A stretch of DNA of 64,000 bases from Ephemerocybe angulata (Eukaryota > Basidiomycota > Agaricomycetes > Agaricales > Psathyrellaceae). Each line of letters opens with the position of its first letter. Position 1 is the stretch's first letter. The stretch covers positions 124,001 through 188,000 of the forward strand of contig JAACJK010000005.1 in the NCBI GenBank assembly GCA_013368325.1, given 5' to 3'. Below the pieces are notes generated by a model. It saw only the letters and a program-made list of their open reading frames with translations. It searched no databases and was not told the DNA's origin. The position numbers and the translations under genes were made by a program. Shown in pieces: positions 34,291 through 45,980 of the stretch.

Positions 34291-34456
34291 GGCGCTTATT
34301 TTCGACCTTCCGATGCCGTTGGAGTCGAGTGATCGGTAGCACTGCAGTTCAGCGCTCTGGAAATCTGCTGTATACAGACCTGTGCACCTTTTAGAGCAAA
34401 GCAGCTGCGCGGTGGTTTCCAAGTGCGTCCTTTGCCCACTTTGAGTTTAGACGCCC
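34291..34456. repeat. Short conserved spacer, MITE-like (copy 1 of 3)
   Basis: About 166 bases bounded by GGCGCTTATTTT and AGTTTAGACGCCC. It recurs at 48722-48895 and 61007-61173 with high similarity, including TCGGTAGCACT, TTCAGCGCTCTGGAAATC and AGCTGCGCGGT. The opposite, imperfect terminal motifs make it look like a miniature element. It may also be just the link between two family M units. Confidence 0.5.
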
Positions 34457-34972
34457 GCCAAGCCTCTTCACCTCGTGTTCCGGAAGCTGTGCAGTACCCG
34501 GGGCAATGGTCGACGACGCTGTGAGCGAATGGCAGTCTTCCCTCAGTCGCTCGATGTGGACAGACGAAGCAGCCTCGCCGGCCATGCTGTGCCAACTATC
34601 AACAAGGTGCGTCGCCTCAAGCCTCATTACCCCCACACGTACCACCAAACTGTGAATTTGTGATGTGCTCGTAACCTTCCTTTTTCCACCACCATCGAAG
34701 GATGATCGCTCCAATTTCTATCTTCGGGGAGCCGTGCGTGAAGAAGACGAAGACTTTCGAGATCGATAGCATGGGTAGCGGAGATCCACAGCGGTGTGGC
34801 TATCATCGGGAACGTGGTCATAATGCGTGGCATGTTCTCTACAGCGATCTATATATGACTTTTATCGAGGTTGTGGAGACTACCTGTCGATGGGGTACGA
34901 GCGAATTGTAGATGGGCTCTGGACCCCATGCACGGATTCGTGGGTGTTGGATGTCGGTAAACCAGTTTGCAA
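34457..34972. repeat. Conserved spacer between family M units (copy 1 of 3)
   Basis: The same 510-530-bp block lies at 48896-49405 and 61174-61706. It contains the best-kept stretch ATGATCGCTCCAAT followed by TTTCGAGATCGATA-type sequence, readable as MIAPISIF and KTFEID in two copies. No gene is recognised, but the conservation suggests either recent duplication or a short exon or leader. Confidence 0.45.
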
Positions 34973-37622
34973 TTAGACGCCCGTCGAAGCCCGGCGAAGC
35001 CCCTATCAATTTCGCCGCACCGGAGCTCCGGCCGACGGCAGACGCAGGGTGACGTGGGGGTGATGCATTGGGGCAGTCGTGACTCGTGCTTGTTAGCGAA
35101 CCAACATGTTCGTTTTCCTTCCTCCTCTTCATCGTTCCATTTCGTCTTCATCTTCCCCGAATTTTGTCGACTGGGACACTCTGATCTAAAGTTGGGAAAG
35201 CCCATGGACCACTATTGCTAAACAACGGATCCTGGATCTCTCACCACAAATACGAGAACATGGAGCCATCGCGAGAACTCAATCCCCACACCAACTCTCT
35301 CTCGAGCCCGCAACCGAAGATCCCGCGTCGCATGAGCAGCCGAACGGAGCAGCCGAACGCAGCAGCCGCAACCAGGCCACAACACCTCTCGCGCAAAATT
35401 CTCCATCTCCGCATCATGATCAGGCTCTGCGTCCACCTCGCTCGTTCCGAACGCGCCTGCGCGCATGCTTCGCTTAGAGGAGGAAGAGTGTGTCTACGAC
35501 GTCGTTGTCGGTTCCTGGAGCCGGAGCCGGAGTAGGAACTGGAGGGAAGCGGTGTAGGAGGAGGGGTGGGAGGTGCTGCTGCACCTGTGGCGAGCATGGT
35601 GGTCGTTCTCTCAAGAGGAACGGGCGCGCCGCTGGGTCTGGGCGAAGAGGAGTGTATTGGGATGCTCGCTGGTCTTCCAGCTTCGTCACCTCCGTCTCGC
35701 TCATCGTCCCCTTTTACGGCCCTACCACTACCAACGCTATCGGTATCATCATCAGGTACGTCTCTCCTCCATGGTCACATTCCGTACATGCTGAGTAACT
35801 GACGTAGCCTCCCCTCTGTTGTGTGTGCAGACCCATCAGGTCCAAGCGCCCATCCTCAGTGTTACTTTCGACCTCCCTGCCAAGGAGCATCTTGGGCAGC
35901 TCCAAAGTCCACAGTACCTCGTCCGCCTCGAACACTCAACCCGGGATCTCACAACGTGCGCTGGAGAAACCAAACAACGGCGGAACTGGAGGAGGAGGTA
36001 GGGACGGATCGGTTGCCGCCAATGGTGAGAATCGTGGATGTCTTTCCTGGGGAGGGCGTGGCTGGGGTGCCTATCTCGGGCTCGCCTATGGTGCAGGCGC
36101 GAACGAAACATCAACGACTGCGGTCACCAACACCAACACCAACACGAATCCGAACACGTCTACACCACCAGGCCAATTGCAAGACCAAGACGACGACGCC
36201 AACTCTGCTATCGGCCTCTCCCTATCATCAACCTCCCTCGGCTCTGAAGACGCCATTCACCCCGAACCAGCGCTCCCCATTGCTCTACCGATGGAGGTCA
36301 CCCCTCCCGCCCTACTCGAACCCGAAATCGCACTCTACCCGCTTCCTCTACCATCACCGCCTGCGCTCCCGGCCGCTTTCACGAGTATGACGCCGGGCTC
36401 GACGGTGGGCGTGGCTCTACACTTCTCGTTCGCCTTCGCCTTCGAGCTCTCTTCAACCCCGACTCCTCTTCGGAAACGAGTGTCAATTGCTTGGGAAAAA
36501 GGCTATAATGGGGGCGAGAGGCCCGGAGTTGGGTGGGGTGGAGGGAAAGGGTGGGAGCGAGCGGGAGTAGGGGGAATCTGGGGTTGTCGTGTGGGGGAAG
36601 GTTATTGGAAAATCGGGGGCCAGGATGATCTGGGGCGGGAGGCGAGTCGGGAGGTGAGTCCGCTCTCTTGGTTTCGTTTGTTTTTCGGAGTGAAGCGCAT
36701 CATTTTTCCTGGGTTAGAGATCGCTATGCGTCGTCCGGTGTGAAGTCGATGTGCTTCCTTAGTAATCTAGTACGTGCGTTCGGTCGTTCGCGCAGACGCT
36801 TGTGTTCTTTCTATCTTTGGAGCTGTCCTTTTTCGGCGTTGCCGGTAGCATCTTCCAGGCATGCGACCATGCCCTATGCACCGTCCAGCCCAGCGTCTGT
36901 GCTCTCGCCTCGTCTGGTCTGTATAGGACGTGATACATGGAGGTGAAGTGAGGGAGGAGAGGCGAAATGGAGAGACCGGTGTCGCCGGTGCGCAGTGGAC
37001 CGTGACACGGGTGCTCGAGGTCTCACATTCGGTTTCGTTTATTCGTTCCTTTCTTGGGATGATGTGCGTCGTCTCTGTTGATCTATACTTTCTTCCATCC
37101 TTTCTTTCTCTAATCGCCTGACCGACAGGTACTGATGATCGTTACATTTTCTTAGAACCGGCGATGCGGGCGTTGCTCGGTTTGTGGTGTATCGGGGCTT
37201 TGGTTCTCGCGAAATATCCGACTGAGCATCGAGATATCGCTGGTCCCTTCTCGAGGGAGGCGAGGCTCTTATTCTGTGTATTATAATGCCTGTGAAACGC
37301 ATGGTCGACTAATAGTGTGTTCTCCGAGCGATCGCGGTCGGTGTCAGTTTTCACATCGGCGCTTTCGGTGGAATGCGTCTTCTGTATGGCCATAAACAGG
37401 TTCGTACTTTATTCGTCTCGGCGGTGCGGTGGCGCATACTGCTGCGGCAGCGTGCTCAGTCCTGTGCATATGTGTGCGTCTGGTGGAATAGGCATATGAA
37501 ATAGAATCAAATGTGCATTTGCCATACTCGTCAATGCTTGAAGCGGCAAAGCAATGCAGGATGTGCATCGTGCAACTTGTCATTTCGGAAATGAGGTACT
37601 AGGTGCTGTAGACCGGCGCCTA
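34973..37622 (+). repeat. Family M repeat unit B (upstream of CHAT copy 2)
   Basis: Starts TTAGACGCCC (34973) and ends GGCGCCTA (37615-37622), 2.65 kb. The CACGTG pair is deleted here: the sequence runs from CCCCTATC directly to TTCGCCGCACCGGAGCTCC. Its 3' end leads straight into the CHAT promoter, as in units A and D. Confidence 0.6.
35260..36640 (+). pseudogene. Family M gene copy B, degenerate
   Basis: The start reads MEPSRELNPHTNSLSSPQPK, then the frame breaks in the KIPRR-MSSRTE region. In other frames: VVLSRGTGAPLGLGEEE, LPTLSVSSSG with a GTACGT donor after the Ser-rich run, and after the intron (acceptor TGTGCAG) DPSGPSAHPQ, VRLEHSTRDLTTCAGE and EPALPIALPMEVTPPALLE. These fit one multi-exon parent gene, but every long block lies in a different frame. 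Very similar to copy D. Confidence 0.5.
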
Positions 37623-37648
37623 TCTCAAGCTAAAGAAGGCTGTGCGCT

Positions 37649-37664
37649 AGAGAATATATAGAAA
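37649..37664 (+). promoter_or_regulatory. TATA box of CHAT copy 2
   Basis: GAGAATATATAGAAAT lies about 70 bases before the ATG at 37724, almost identical to the promoter of copy 3. The whole 37640-37915 stretch is nearly the same as 52318-52594. Confidence 0.6.
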
Positions 37665-37723
37665 TGATTGCTTCGAACAGCAGCGTCCATTCATCCACAT
37701 TCAATCCCCTCCCGGTGACTGGT

Positions 37724-40700
37724 ATGACAAGCCTAAGGTACGCTTAACTTGTCCCTGTATTTCTGTAGTGAAGCTCAACGTAGTCGTAGTGGTTCGAATA
37801 TCCTGATAGCGGTGGCGGAGGAGGAGGGTGAGTAATTCACACGTCGAATAGTATGGTATGAGAGTCCCAGCCTAACGATCACCTAGATAGTCACGAGCAG
37901 TTATTTGAGGATGGCGTGGCTCTAATTGAGCAGTATGAAACTACAAGCGACCTCGATGATCTTGCAACAGCGGTATCTACGCTTCGGAGAGCAGTGGAGC
38001 TCACTCCGCACAATTACCCGGACATGGCCTCGCGACTGGCTAATCTCGGTACTTCGCTTTGGTCCCGCTTTGAGCAGACCGGAGATCACCAAGACATTGC
38101 CGAGGCCATCTCAGCAGAGCAGAGAGCACTCGAGCTCACACCGGAGGGTCACCCGGACATGGCTGAGCGCCTCGCCAATCTCGGTACTTCAATTCACTCT
38201 CGCTTTGAGCACACTGGGGATCTTCAAGACCTCGCTCAGGCTATCTCAATGAAGCAAAGGCAGGTGTGGTTGTCGTTTTCATATATAACTCCCTGTCATA
38301 ACATGTCTATAGTTATGTATAATCCCTCATTACTGCTGTAGCGACATTTCTGCATGATACACACCTGTATTATGTATAAAGCTGCCATGTCACATACTCT
38401 AGTCATTATATATAATCCTTCAACCAGAATGCGCAAGCGGCTCGAAATCGGGAGGGTGCCAAATATGGGCAATGGTTTTCCACGCCATTCCGGGGCATCG
38501 GGCAGCACCAAATGTAGGCCCTGCTCACTGTCTGGGTCATTTCCTTCGCTATAACCCACTATATTGTATATACTTCTGCATACCCCATAAGTAAAGTAGT
38601 GTGGCACATTATATCTTTGATATCTGGCCCTTTAATCACAATATATACAGTGATTCTCCGGTATTTTCTCCCTGTACCCATATTCGAAAAATTCTACTTT
38701 AATGCAGATCAGGCCTCTATGCGAAAGAAACTGGGTATCTGGGAAGTGCTATGACTATTCTTAATCCTTGGGTAGTAATTTCCTCGTAGCTAATGCTCTA
38801 AATTTCATATATTTGTCCAAAATTGCGAAATTAAAGCAGCAGCTCAGGGTTGGGCTTGTGGAGAACCCATTTTTTGTAGTGGGACCAAGGGGGGTGTCTA
38901 GATATGCTATACAGGTGCCCAATATGTGGTATGGCCGCTCCATTTGTCTCTATTTCGCTCTGTAGATCAGTAGAGCACAACTCTATATTTTACCGAATTA
39001 CCACCCTTTTTTACTCAATACCAGGAGTAGAATATATAATCACAAAATTCTGAATCTGCGAGCGGATAGGAGTTACACATGCACAGAGACTGCAAAAGAC
39101 CGCTTGCGAATCCGACCAGTGGAAGGGCTTGAATAGAGTAAAAGTGATACAATAGCCCATTTGATGCCAGATGTGCACATGAAGATTCAATTCATAACTA
39201 CAGAATACCGGTCTAATCACCGTATTCTTGCAATATCATGGCAAGATATGATTCGTTTTTCCTGCAGTTTTTTTCTATATTTTTCTTACATTCCCTCCGT
39301 CCCATAAACAGCTTTAAATCAGTGTAAATCACATTTGGGATGCTCCTATGGCACGAATGGTACAAGAAGGAGATGTGATAATATAGGGAGGCTCTACCCC
39401 TGATATACCATGTATATCGACATTCTAAGACTGTATCATTTCTTTTAAAAGCCATTGGTATACATATTGTACCCTCCTGTTGTGTTATACATCGATAATT
39501 CATCTAAGGAGACCCCGAAGCATATTTCGGAATATTTTCAGAAAATGTGCGCTACATTGCTTTTATTTAGATCTTTGGCCCATATAAACGCGTAAATGCG
39601 CTCTGTCAACTATAATCTAGGTAATGAAACCTTTTTCTCCCTCTCTAACCCACCAAAGCCCCCAGGAATACCATTTTTGTGTCTGGGATGTGCTCAAAAG
39701 CACAAATCGCTTATTCCATAAGGTCTGGTGGCCCTATCACGCTCTAACCGGGTACAGGGCCCCTATAAGCATGTATCTATGCTATAATGCAAAAAACACG
39801 GGAAGAATCGACCCATAAATGTACGAAATCGGTGCCCAATGTATGGTTCACCAGGCAGGCCTGACAATTGATTGGCGCCCGGTGTCGCGTGCATGGTGGG
39901 AACCCACAACCGTGTATGGCCTTACCCGTTTGGGCGGACTCCGGCATTTACTGCCCCCATTTATGTATAATGCCAGTCAGGGAATCCCCAGCCAGAGCAC
40001 CTTGGCACCAATAGATACTTATATATAACTATAGGACTGTTACCAATGCAGATTATATATAAGAACGACAGTATTTAGTGGCAAAGGGCACTCGAGCTCA
40101 CGCCAGAGGGCCATCCAGACATGGCTTTGGGACTCAACAATCTTGGAACTTCGATTCACTCCCGCTTTGAGCGCACTGGGGATCTTCAAGACATCGCAGA
40201 GGCGATCTCAATGAAGAGGAGAGCAGCGGACCTCACACCGGTGGGTGACCCGAACATGGCCTCGAGACTCGCCAATCTTGGACATTCGCTTCGGTCCCGC
40301 TTTGAGCGCACCGGAGATCTTCAAGACCACGCTGAGGCCATCTCAGCAGAGCAGCGAGCGCTCGAGCTCACTCCTGATGGTCACCCAGAAATGGCTGAGC
40401 GCCTCGCCGGTCTTGGTACTTCGCATTGGTCCCGCTTTGAGCACACCGGAGATCTCCAAGACCTCGCTGAGGCCATCTCAGCAGAGCAGCGAGCGCTCGA
40501 GCTCACTCCCGATGGTCACCCAGAAATGGCTGAGCGCCTCGCCGGTCTTGGTACTTCGCATTGGTCCCGCTTTGAGCACACCGGAGATCTCCAAGACCTC
40601 GCTGAGGCCATCTCAGCAGAGCAGAGAGCACTCGAGCTCACGCCAGATGGCCATCCAGACATGGCTTCGCGACTCGCCGGTCTCGGTTCTTCACTTCGGT

Positions 40701-43641
40701 CACGGTTTGAGCGCACTGGGGATCTTCAAGACATCGCTCAGGCTATCTCAATGAAGCAAAGAGCGCTGGAGCTCACTTCAGAGGGTGATCCAAATATGGC
40801 TATGCGACTCGCCAATCTCGGTAGTTCGCTTCGGTCCCGCTATGAGCGCACCGGAGATCTTCAAGACCTGGCTGAGGCCATCTCAGCAGAGCAGCGAGCA
40901 CTCGAGCTCACGCCGAAGGGTCACCCGGACATGGCCTCGCGACTCGCAGGCCTTGGTACTTCACTTTGGTCCCACTTTGAGCGCACCGGAGATCTCCAAG
41001 ACCTCGCTGAGGCCACCTCAGCAGAGCAGCGAGCGCTCGAGGTCACTCCAGAGGGTCACCCAGACATGGCTCTGCGACTCGCCAATCTCGGTAGTTCGCT
41101 TCGGTCACGCTTTGACCGCACTGGAGATCTCCAAGGCCTCGCTGAGGCCATCTCAGCACACCAGAGAGCACTCGAGCTCACTCCGGAGGGTAACCCGGCC
41201 ATGGCCTCGCGACTCGCCGGTCTCGATTCTTCGCTTTGGTCCCGCTTCGAGCGCACCGGGGATCTCCAAGACCTCGCCGAGGCCATCTCAGCAGAGCAGC
41301 GAGCGCTCGAGCTCACGCCAGAGGGCCATCCAGACATGGCCCTGAGACTCAACGGTCTTGGTACTTTAATTCACTCCCGCTTCGAGCGCACTGGAGATCT
41401 TCAAGACATTGTTGAGGCAATCTCAATGAAGAGGAGAGTGGTGGACCTCACTCCAGATGATCACCCCGACATGGCCTGGCGACTCGCCAATCTCGGTTCT
41501 TCGCTTCGGTTACGCTTTGAGTGCATCGGAGATCTCCAAGTCATCGCTGAGGCCATCTCACGACAGCGACTAGCACTCAAGCTCACGCCTGAGGGCCACC
41601 CGGAGATGGATGTACGACTCTCCAATCTTGGTGCTTCGCTTCTGTCACGCTTCAAGCGCACCAGAGATCTTCAAGACCTCTCTGAGGCCATCTCAATGGA
41701 GCAGAGAGCACTCGAGCTCACGCCAGAGGGTCACCCAGACATGGCTCTGCGACTCTCCAAGCTCGCTTTTTCCTTTCAATCTCGCTTCCTGCACACTGGT
41801 GATATTCACGATTTCACCGAGGCCCTGTCCAAATACAGGACCTCTGCGAATTACACCTTTGGCCCTCCAGATATAAGGTTGAAAGCGGCAAAACGTTGGG
41901 CGAGGCTATTGGAAGAACACAATCCGGGCTCCCCTGACATCTTGACCGCATTCGACACCGCACTTCGCCTCACTACAATGACAACTACCCTCGACCAAGT
42001 TCTGGAGAATCGCTACTCTCGACTTGTGGATACCTCCGGCATAGCTCTCCAAGCCGCTTCTGCCGCATTTGCACTTGACCGAGCCGACAAGGCACTCGAA
42101 TGGCTCGAACAAGGTCGCTGCCTCGTATGGCGCCAACTCACCAGCCTCAGGACCCCGTTAGATGACCTTCGCCGGCATGATGGTCGCCTGGCGGATCGCT
42201 TCTTAGAACTTTCCAAGAGGCTTGAGGGTGCAGGATCAGTCCGAATTGCGGCACGGTCGGCGATGTCGATGTCGGAAAAGACTTCCCTCGAAGACCAGGC
42301 TCGGGACCATCTGAGGAGTGCAAGCCAGTGGGATGATTTGCTCGCCGAAATCCGTGCCACTCCTGGCTTCGAACGGTTCCTCGACCCGTCACCATGGTAT
42401 TCTATACTTCCCTACCTCCCTAAAGCCGGTCATGTTATCATCATCAATGTCGACGCTCGTCGATGTGATGCGATCATGTTGTCGGCAGGACGAAGTACTC
42501 CCCACCACATTCCCCTCACCAGCTTTTCGCTCGCCAAATGCAACCAATACCGGAAGGACTTGACGAATCATCTCCAAGCCCACGATTATCGCGAACGCGG
42601 AAGTACCGTGGCGATGGCTCCTGAGCGGGGCGACGAGTTTCGTGGCGTCAGGAAGCTCAACCATGCGACTGTTCAGGAGATTCTCCGAGGTTTATGGAAA
42701 GATCTAGTGAAACCTATCATCCAAGAACTAGGGATTGAGGTGACTGTGCCCAATTCACGTGAAATGTGTCGATTTACTGAGTTTCACTGCAGAAGATGGC
42801 ACCCTCATCCTCAACCTCAGCGGGAGCGCCTCGCATCTGGTGGTGCCCCACTGGTCCACTGTCCTTCCTGCCAGTCCATGCTGCTGGTATATACACGAGG
42901 GAGGGCGTCGATTGTGTCCTCGACTACGCGGTCTCCTCGTATACGCCGACAATCGCCGCACTCACCGACCGTGTCAGCAGTGCTCGACCTATTCAAAAAA
43001 TGGTCTCGGGACTCTTTATGACTTGCCAGCCCAATGCTCCTGGCAGATCCCACATCCCGGGAACAATGACAGAAGTCCAGTCTATCTACAACCTGGCGAC
43101 AGAGAACGGGCTGAGGGCAGAACGATTTGACGAAAGTGCTATCACCCCAACCATCTGTCTTGATTCCATGGAGCGGTTTAGCAGCATTCACCTGGCCTGC
43201 CACGCGTATCAGGATGCGACCACTCCGCTCGAGAGTCGTTTTCTCTTTCACAATGGGTCCCTGGATCTTCTCGCCATCCTTCAGCGCAACCTCAAACATG
43301 CTGATCTTGCGTTTCTCTCCGCTTGTCAGACGGGGACAGGCTCGGAGAAGCTCCCTGACGAGGCTGTGCATCTCGCCGCCGGCATGCTCGCTGCTGGATA
43401 TCGTCGGGTGGTGGCGACGATGTGGGCTATCCGGGACCAACACGCGCCAGCCGTAGCCACGGACTTTTACCAATATATCGTTGATCATAAGGATCCTACA
43501 TATGCGAGTGGCTTTGACGGGACACATTCTGCGCGTGCACTTCACCATGCGACTCAAGAGTTGAGGAGTCGACTTCGTAAATGTAATAACTCAGATCGGT
43601 CTTTGCTCGCTTGGATTCCATACGTACATTTTGGGTACTAA
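37724..43641 (+). CDS. TPR-CHAT caspase-like protein copy 2, interrupted by a 1.8 kb insertion
   Basis: Exon 1 37724-37737 (MTSL), exon 2a 37891-38263, insertion, exon 2b 40079-42739, exon 3 42793-43641. If the insertion is spliced, the product is about 1298 residues with about 15 TPR-like 43-residue repeats, the linker (VLENRYSRLVDTSGIALQ, ALEWLEQGRCLVWRQLTSL), a helical stretch (DDLLAEIRATPGFERFL) and a CHAT domain with IHLACHAY (His codon 43201) and LSACQTGTG (Cys codon 43324). CHAT proteases are caspase-fold cysteine peptidases that TPR-type regions often regulate. All other junctions are clean and there is no stop in exons 2b or 3. If the insertion is not spliced, translation ends about 26 codons into it. 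The repeats are closer to one another than is usual, and some are shared almost exactly with copy 3. Confidence 0.85.
38261..40080. mobile_element. AT-rich insertion in CHAT copy 2 with TSD, TIRs and terminal splice sites
   Basis: GCAAAGG at 38254-38260 is repeated at 40081-40087, and the uninterrupted sequence in copy 1 (ATGAAGCAAAGAGCACTC) shows the empty site. The ends show imperfect inverted repeats: TTGTCGTTTTCATATATAAC on the left against CTGTCGTTCTTATATATAAT reading inward from the right. Many TATATATAA motifs lie near both ends. The body is visibly more AT-rich than its surroundings and has no long coding frame, so it looks like a non-autonomous DNA element. CAG|GTGTGG at 38264 and TTTAG|TGG at 40078 are usable splice sites. 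Removing 38264-40078 (1815 nt) leaves the frame open, with four extra residues (MKQ-RQWQ-RALEL). Confidence 0.75.
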
Positions 43642-43644
43642 CGT

Positions 43645-45660
43645 AGGCTCTATTTATTTCGTCTCTACTGTCATCTGCAGCTCATGTTCAACTCCTTTAC
43701 AGTTCATACATAGCGTCTGCCCTTGTTTCAATTTTGTAAGCTCCAATTTAGAAATACCGTTCACTTTACGCCTCACGTATAGTGGGTTACTCGAGGCCCA
43801 CATAGTGTTTTTTTTGTGTCTGGTTACAGCCTTACTTCTATGAACATCTTCATATTTTCCTTTGTCGTCCATGTCTCTCACATCGCACATCCTAGCGGAA
43901 GATCTAGACCAGAAGTATTCAACTTCCTTGCTGGCTCGTGATACATCCAGCCCTCGACACACCTCAAATACCTCCCATTATGTGAATCATTCAACATGGT
44001 CCGTTCCAGGGGCTGTTTTAAAGCCGAGTGTCGTGTTGTCCTCCTTGACTCGCTCATCCAATATAATGGTGGGTTGTAGCTCTCGGCTGGGTTTGCCTGA
44101 GATCGTCAGACAACAGGCAAGATAGAACTACATACAAGAGTCCAGACCGAGGATCGAGCGGGTGCTCTCAGCCATTCGGAATCGATTTATGGGAAGATGT
44201 ATCTACACAATTGAAAGTGCGCCGATATTGGGCCGTGCAGGAGGCTGCATGAGGGATACACTGAGCAGCCTCCGTGTAGTGCGCTCGGTCAAAATGGTAG
44301 ACTAAGAGAGTACGCTGGGTTTTACGAGTGCTTACGCAGACTCTGGGCCAGAAGACATATAAGTCCAGCATCGGTGCCGCGCCCATGTTGAGTTAAATAG
44401 GCGCCCGCCGAAAGCGCCATCTAAGTCCTACGTGTTGCGCCGCCGGCCATAGTGATTCGGAATCATTCTATCTCTGGGTAGAAGAGATAGCGGCATTGCT
44501 TGTTCTCTTCTGCATACAAGCACTTTCTCCACTAATTTACAACAGGAGTATATGCCAACTCCGTAGCATCGTGATGGCCATGCTGTGGTGGCATAACATG
44601 GTCACGTACTGTCAGCATCCATTCGCCTACATATCCCGTGTAAATAGAGGCGCTATGCTCATTCTTCCTTTCTGCTTAAGCTTTGGTGGGACAATGCCTG
44701 GCATAACCATTGCGGGGGAGGGAGAGAAAGTATGCTTATGTCGTACGTTTCCTGGTGGCAACTTGGTGGTGCCGTTTCGGTGAATCTGTTTCACGGTGGC
44801 CACCTGCAGGAAAAGATGCTTCATGCAGCACTCTGCAAATAAGCGTGGGTAGTCTCACTGCTATGGTACCTTCCGAACACGCCCACCCATCCATGCTGAC
44901 AGTTAACCCCAGTCAAAAGTTGGGTCAAGGCTGATCGAGCAAAATTCATTTTCTCGATCACACTTGATACAGTTGTCATGCAGGCAGAACGTCTTGGGCC
45001 AGCCTTGTACCCTCTGGATCGTAGTCTCCCGTAGCCAGCATGACGAGATTCGTCACTTAGTAAGATATCTCGGTCGTGCATCTGACTCCAGGATGTGTTC
45101 TTAGTCCAGATCCAACCATATGGGCGCCCAGGTTGAGCTGTTTCTATTCTGAGTGATGTACAACATAGTGGGAGCGCGAGCACGCCGAAGGCGTGCGTCA
45201 GCGACCACCAACCTTTTAATTTACCAACACTGCAAACTTGAAATGACCCATAACCACAGACTACCTTTTACGATTGGCTATAAGTGGTGGGAGCGCGAGC
45301 ACGCTGTGCGACAGCGACCAGCACCCAATTTTCCTACGCAGTACTGTCACACACACTGTACCATTTCTGTGAGTTAGTCCACGGGTCTGACTGCTGACCG
45401 ACTTTTCGGGTTTGCCATTTAGTCCAAAGGGAGTCTGACTGCTGACCTCATAAAATTTATTCCAGATTTTGGGCGCAGAATCGCAGAAATGAATAGGAAT
45501 TCGAGGGGGTGAAGGGCCACTACAGTATAAGAGACAGACTTACTGTAGCAAGAGTCAAGATTGCTTTTTACCATTTTTTGTTGGCCGCCTGTGCTTTTCT
45601 TACGGTCTAAAGCGGAAGAGTAGCGGGCTTTGCGGCGTACGCCGCGCTGTTGGCCATATT
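43645..45660. other. Gene-free interval with small direct repeats
   Basis: No frame with motifs. GTGGGAGCGCGAGCACGC occurs at 45169-45186 and again at 45287-45304. TTAGTCC...GTCTGACTGCTGACC occurs near 45374 and again near 45419. A terminal-motif variant (AATAGGCGCCCG) lies near 44397. The region replaces what would be the start of the next unit. Confidence 0.5.
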
Positions 45661-45695
45661 CCAATTAGACGCCCGTCCAGCCCCTATCGTGTCAC

Positions 45696-45717
45696 CACGT
45701 GCAAGCGGAAACACGTG
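45696..45717. promoter_or_regulatory. Paired CACGTG (E-box) sites, unit C
   Basis: CACGTG at 45696-45701 and 45712-45717 with a 10-base spacer, 285 bases upstream of the family M ATG. Confidence 0.5.
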
Positions 45718-45980
45718 TGTGGGCCGCCGTGGCGGAGCTCCGGCCGACGCCCGGTGACGTCGCGACGCATTGGGGCGAACCAGCACGTTCATCGTCCTTC
45801 TCCTCCTCATCGTCCCATTTTCTTTTCATCGTTCCTTTAATCTCTCGACCGCGGGGCTCTAGACTAAATCTGGCAAGCGCACGTACGATAGCTAGACCAC
45901 GGATCCCAAGATTCAACGCACAAAACGGACACAGCACACAAGCACACCCACATTCAATAAACCAACTCCGGATAGACACC

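Noticed and set aside
40121..41780. Regular direct repeats that might suggest a CRISPR array or satellite
   Set aside because: The 129-nt period is coding, codes for TPR-like helices and has no spacer/repeat alternation; the genome is eukaryotic.
40121..43021. A 966-codon frame reading through the last CHAT intron
   Set aside because: A good GT-AG intron at 42740-42792 restores the CHAT frame and is found at the same place in all three copies.
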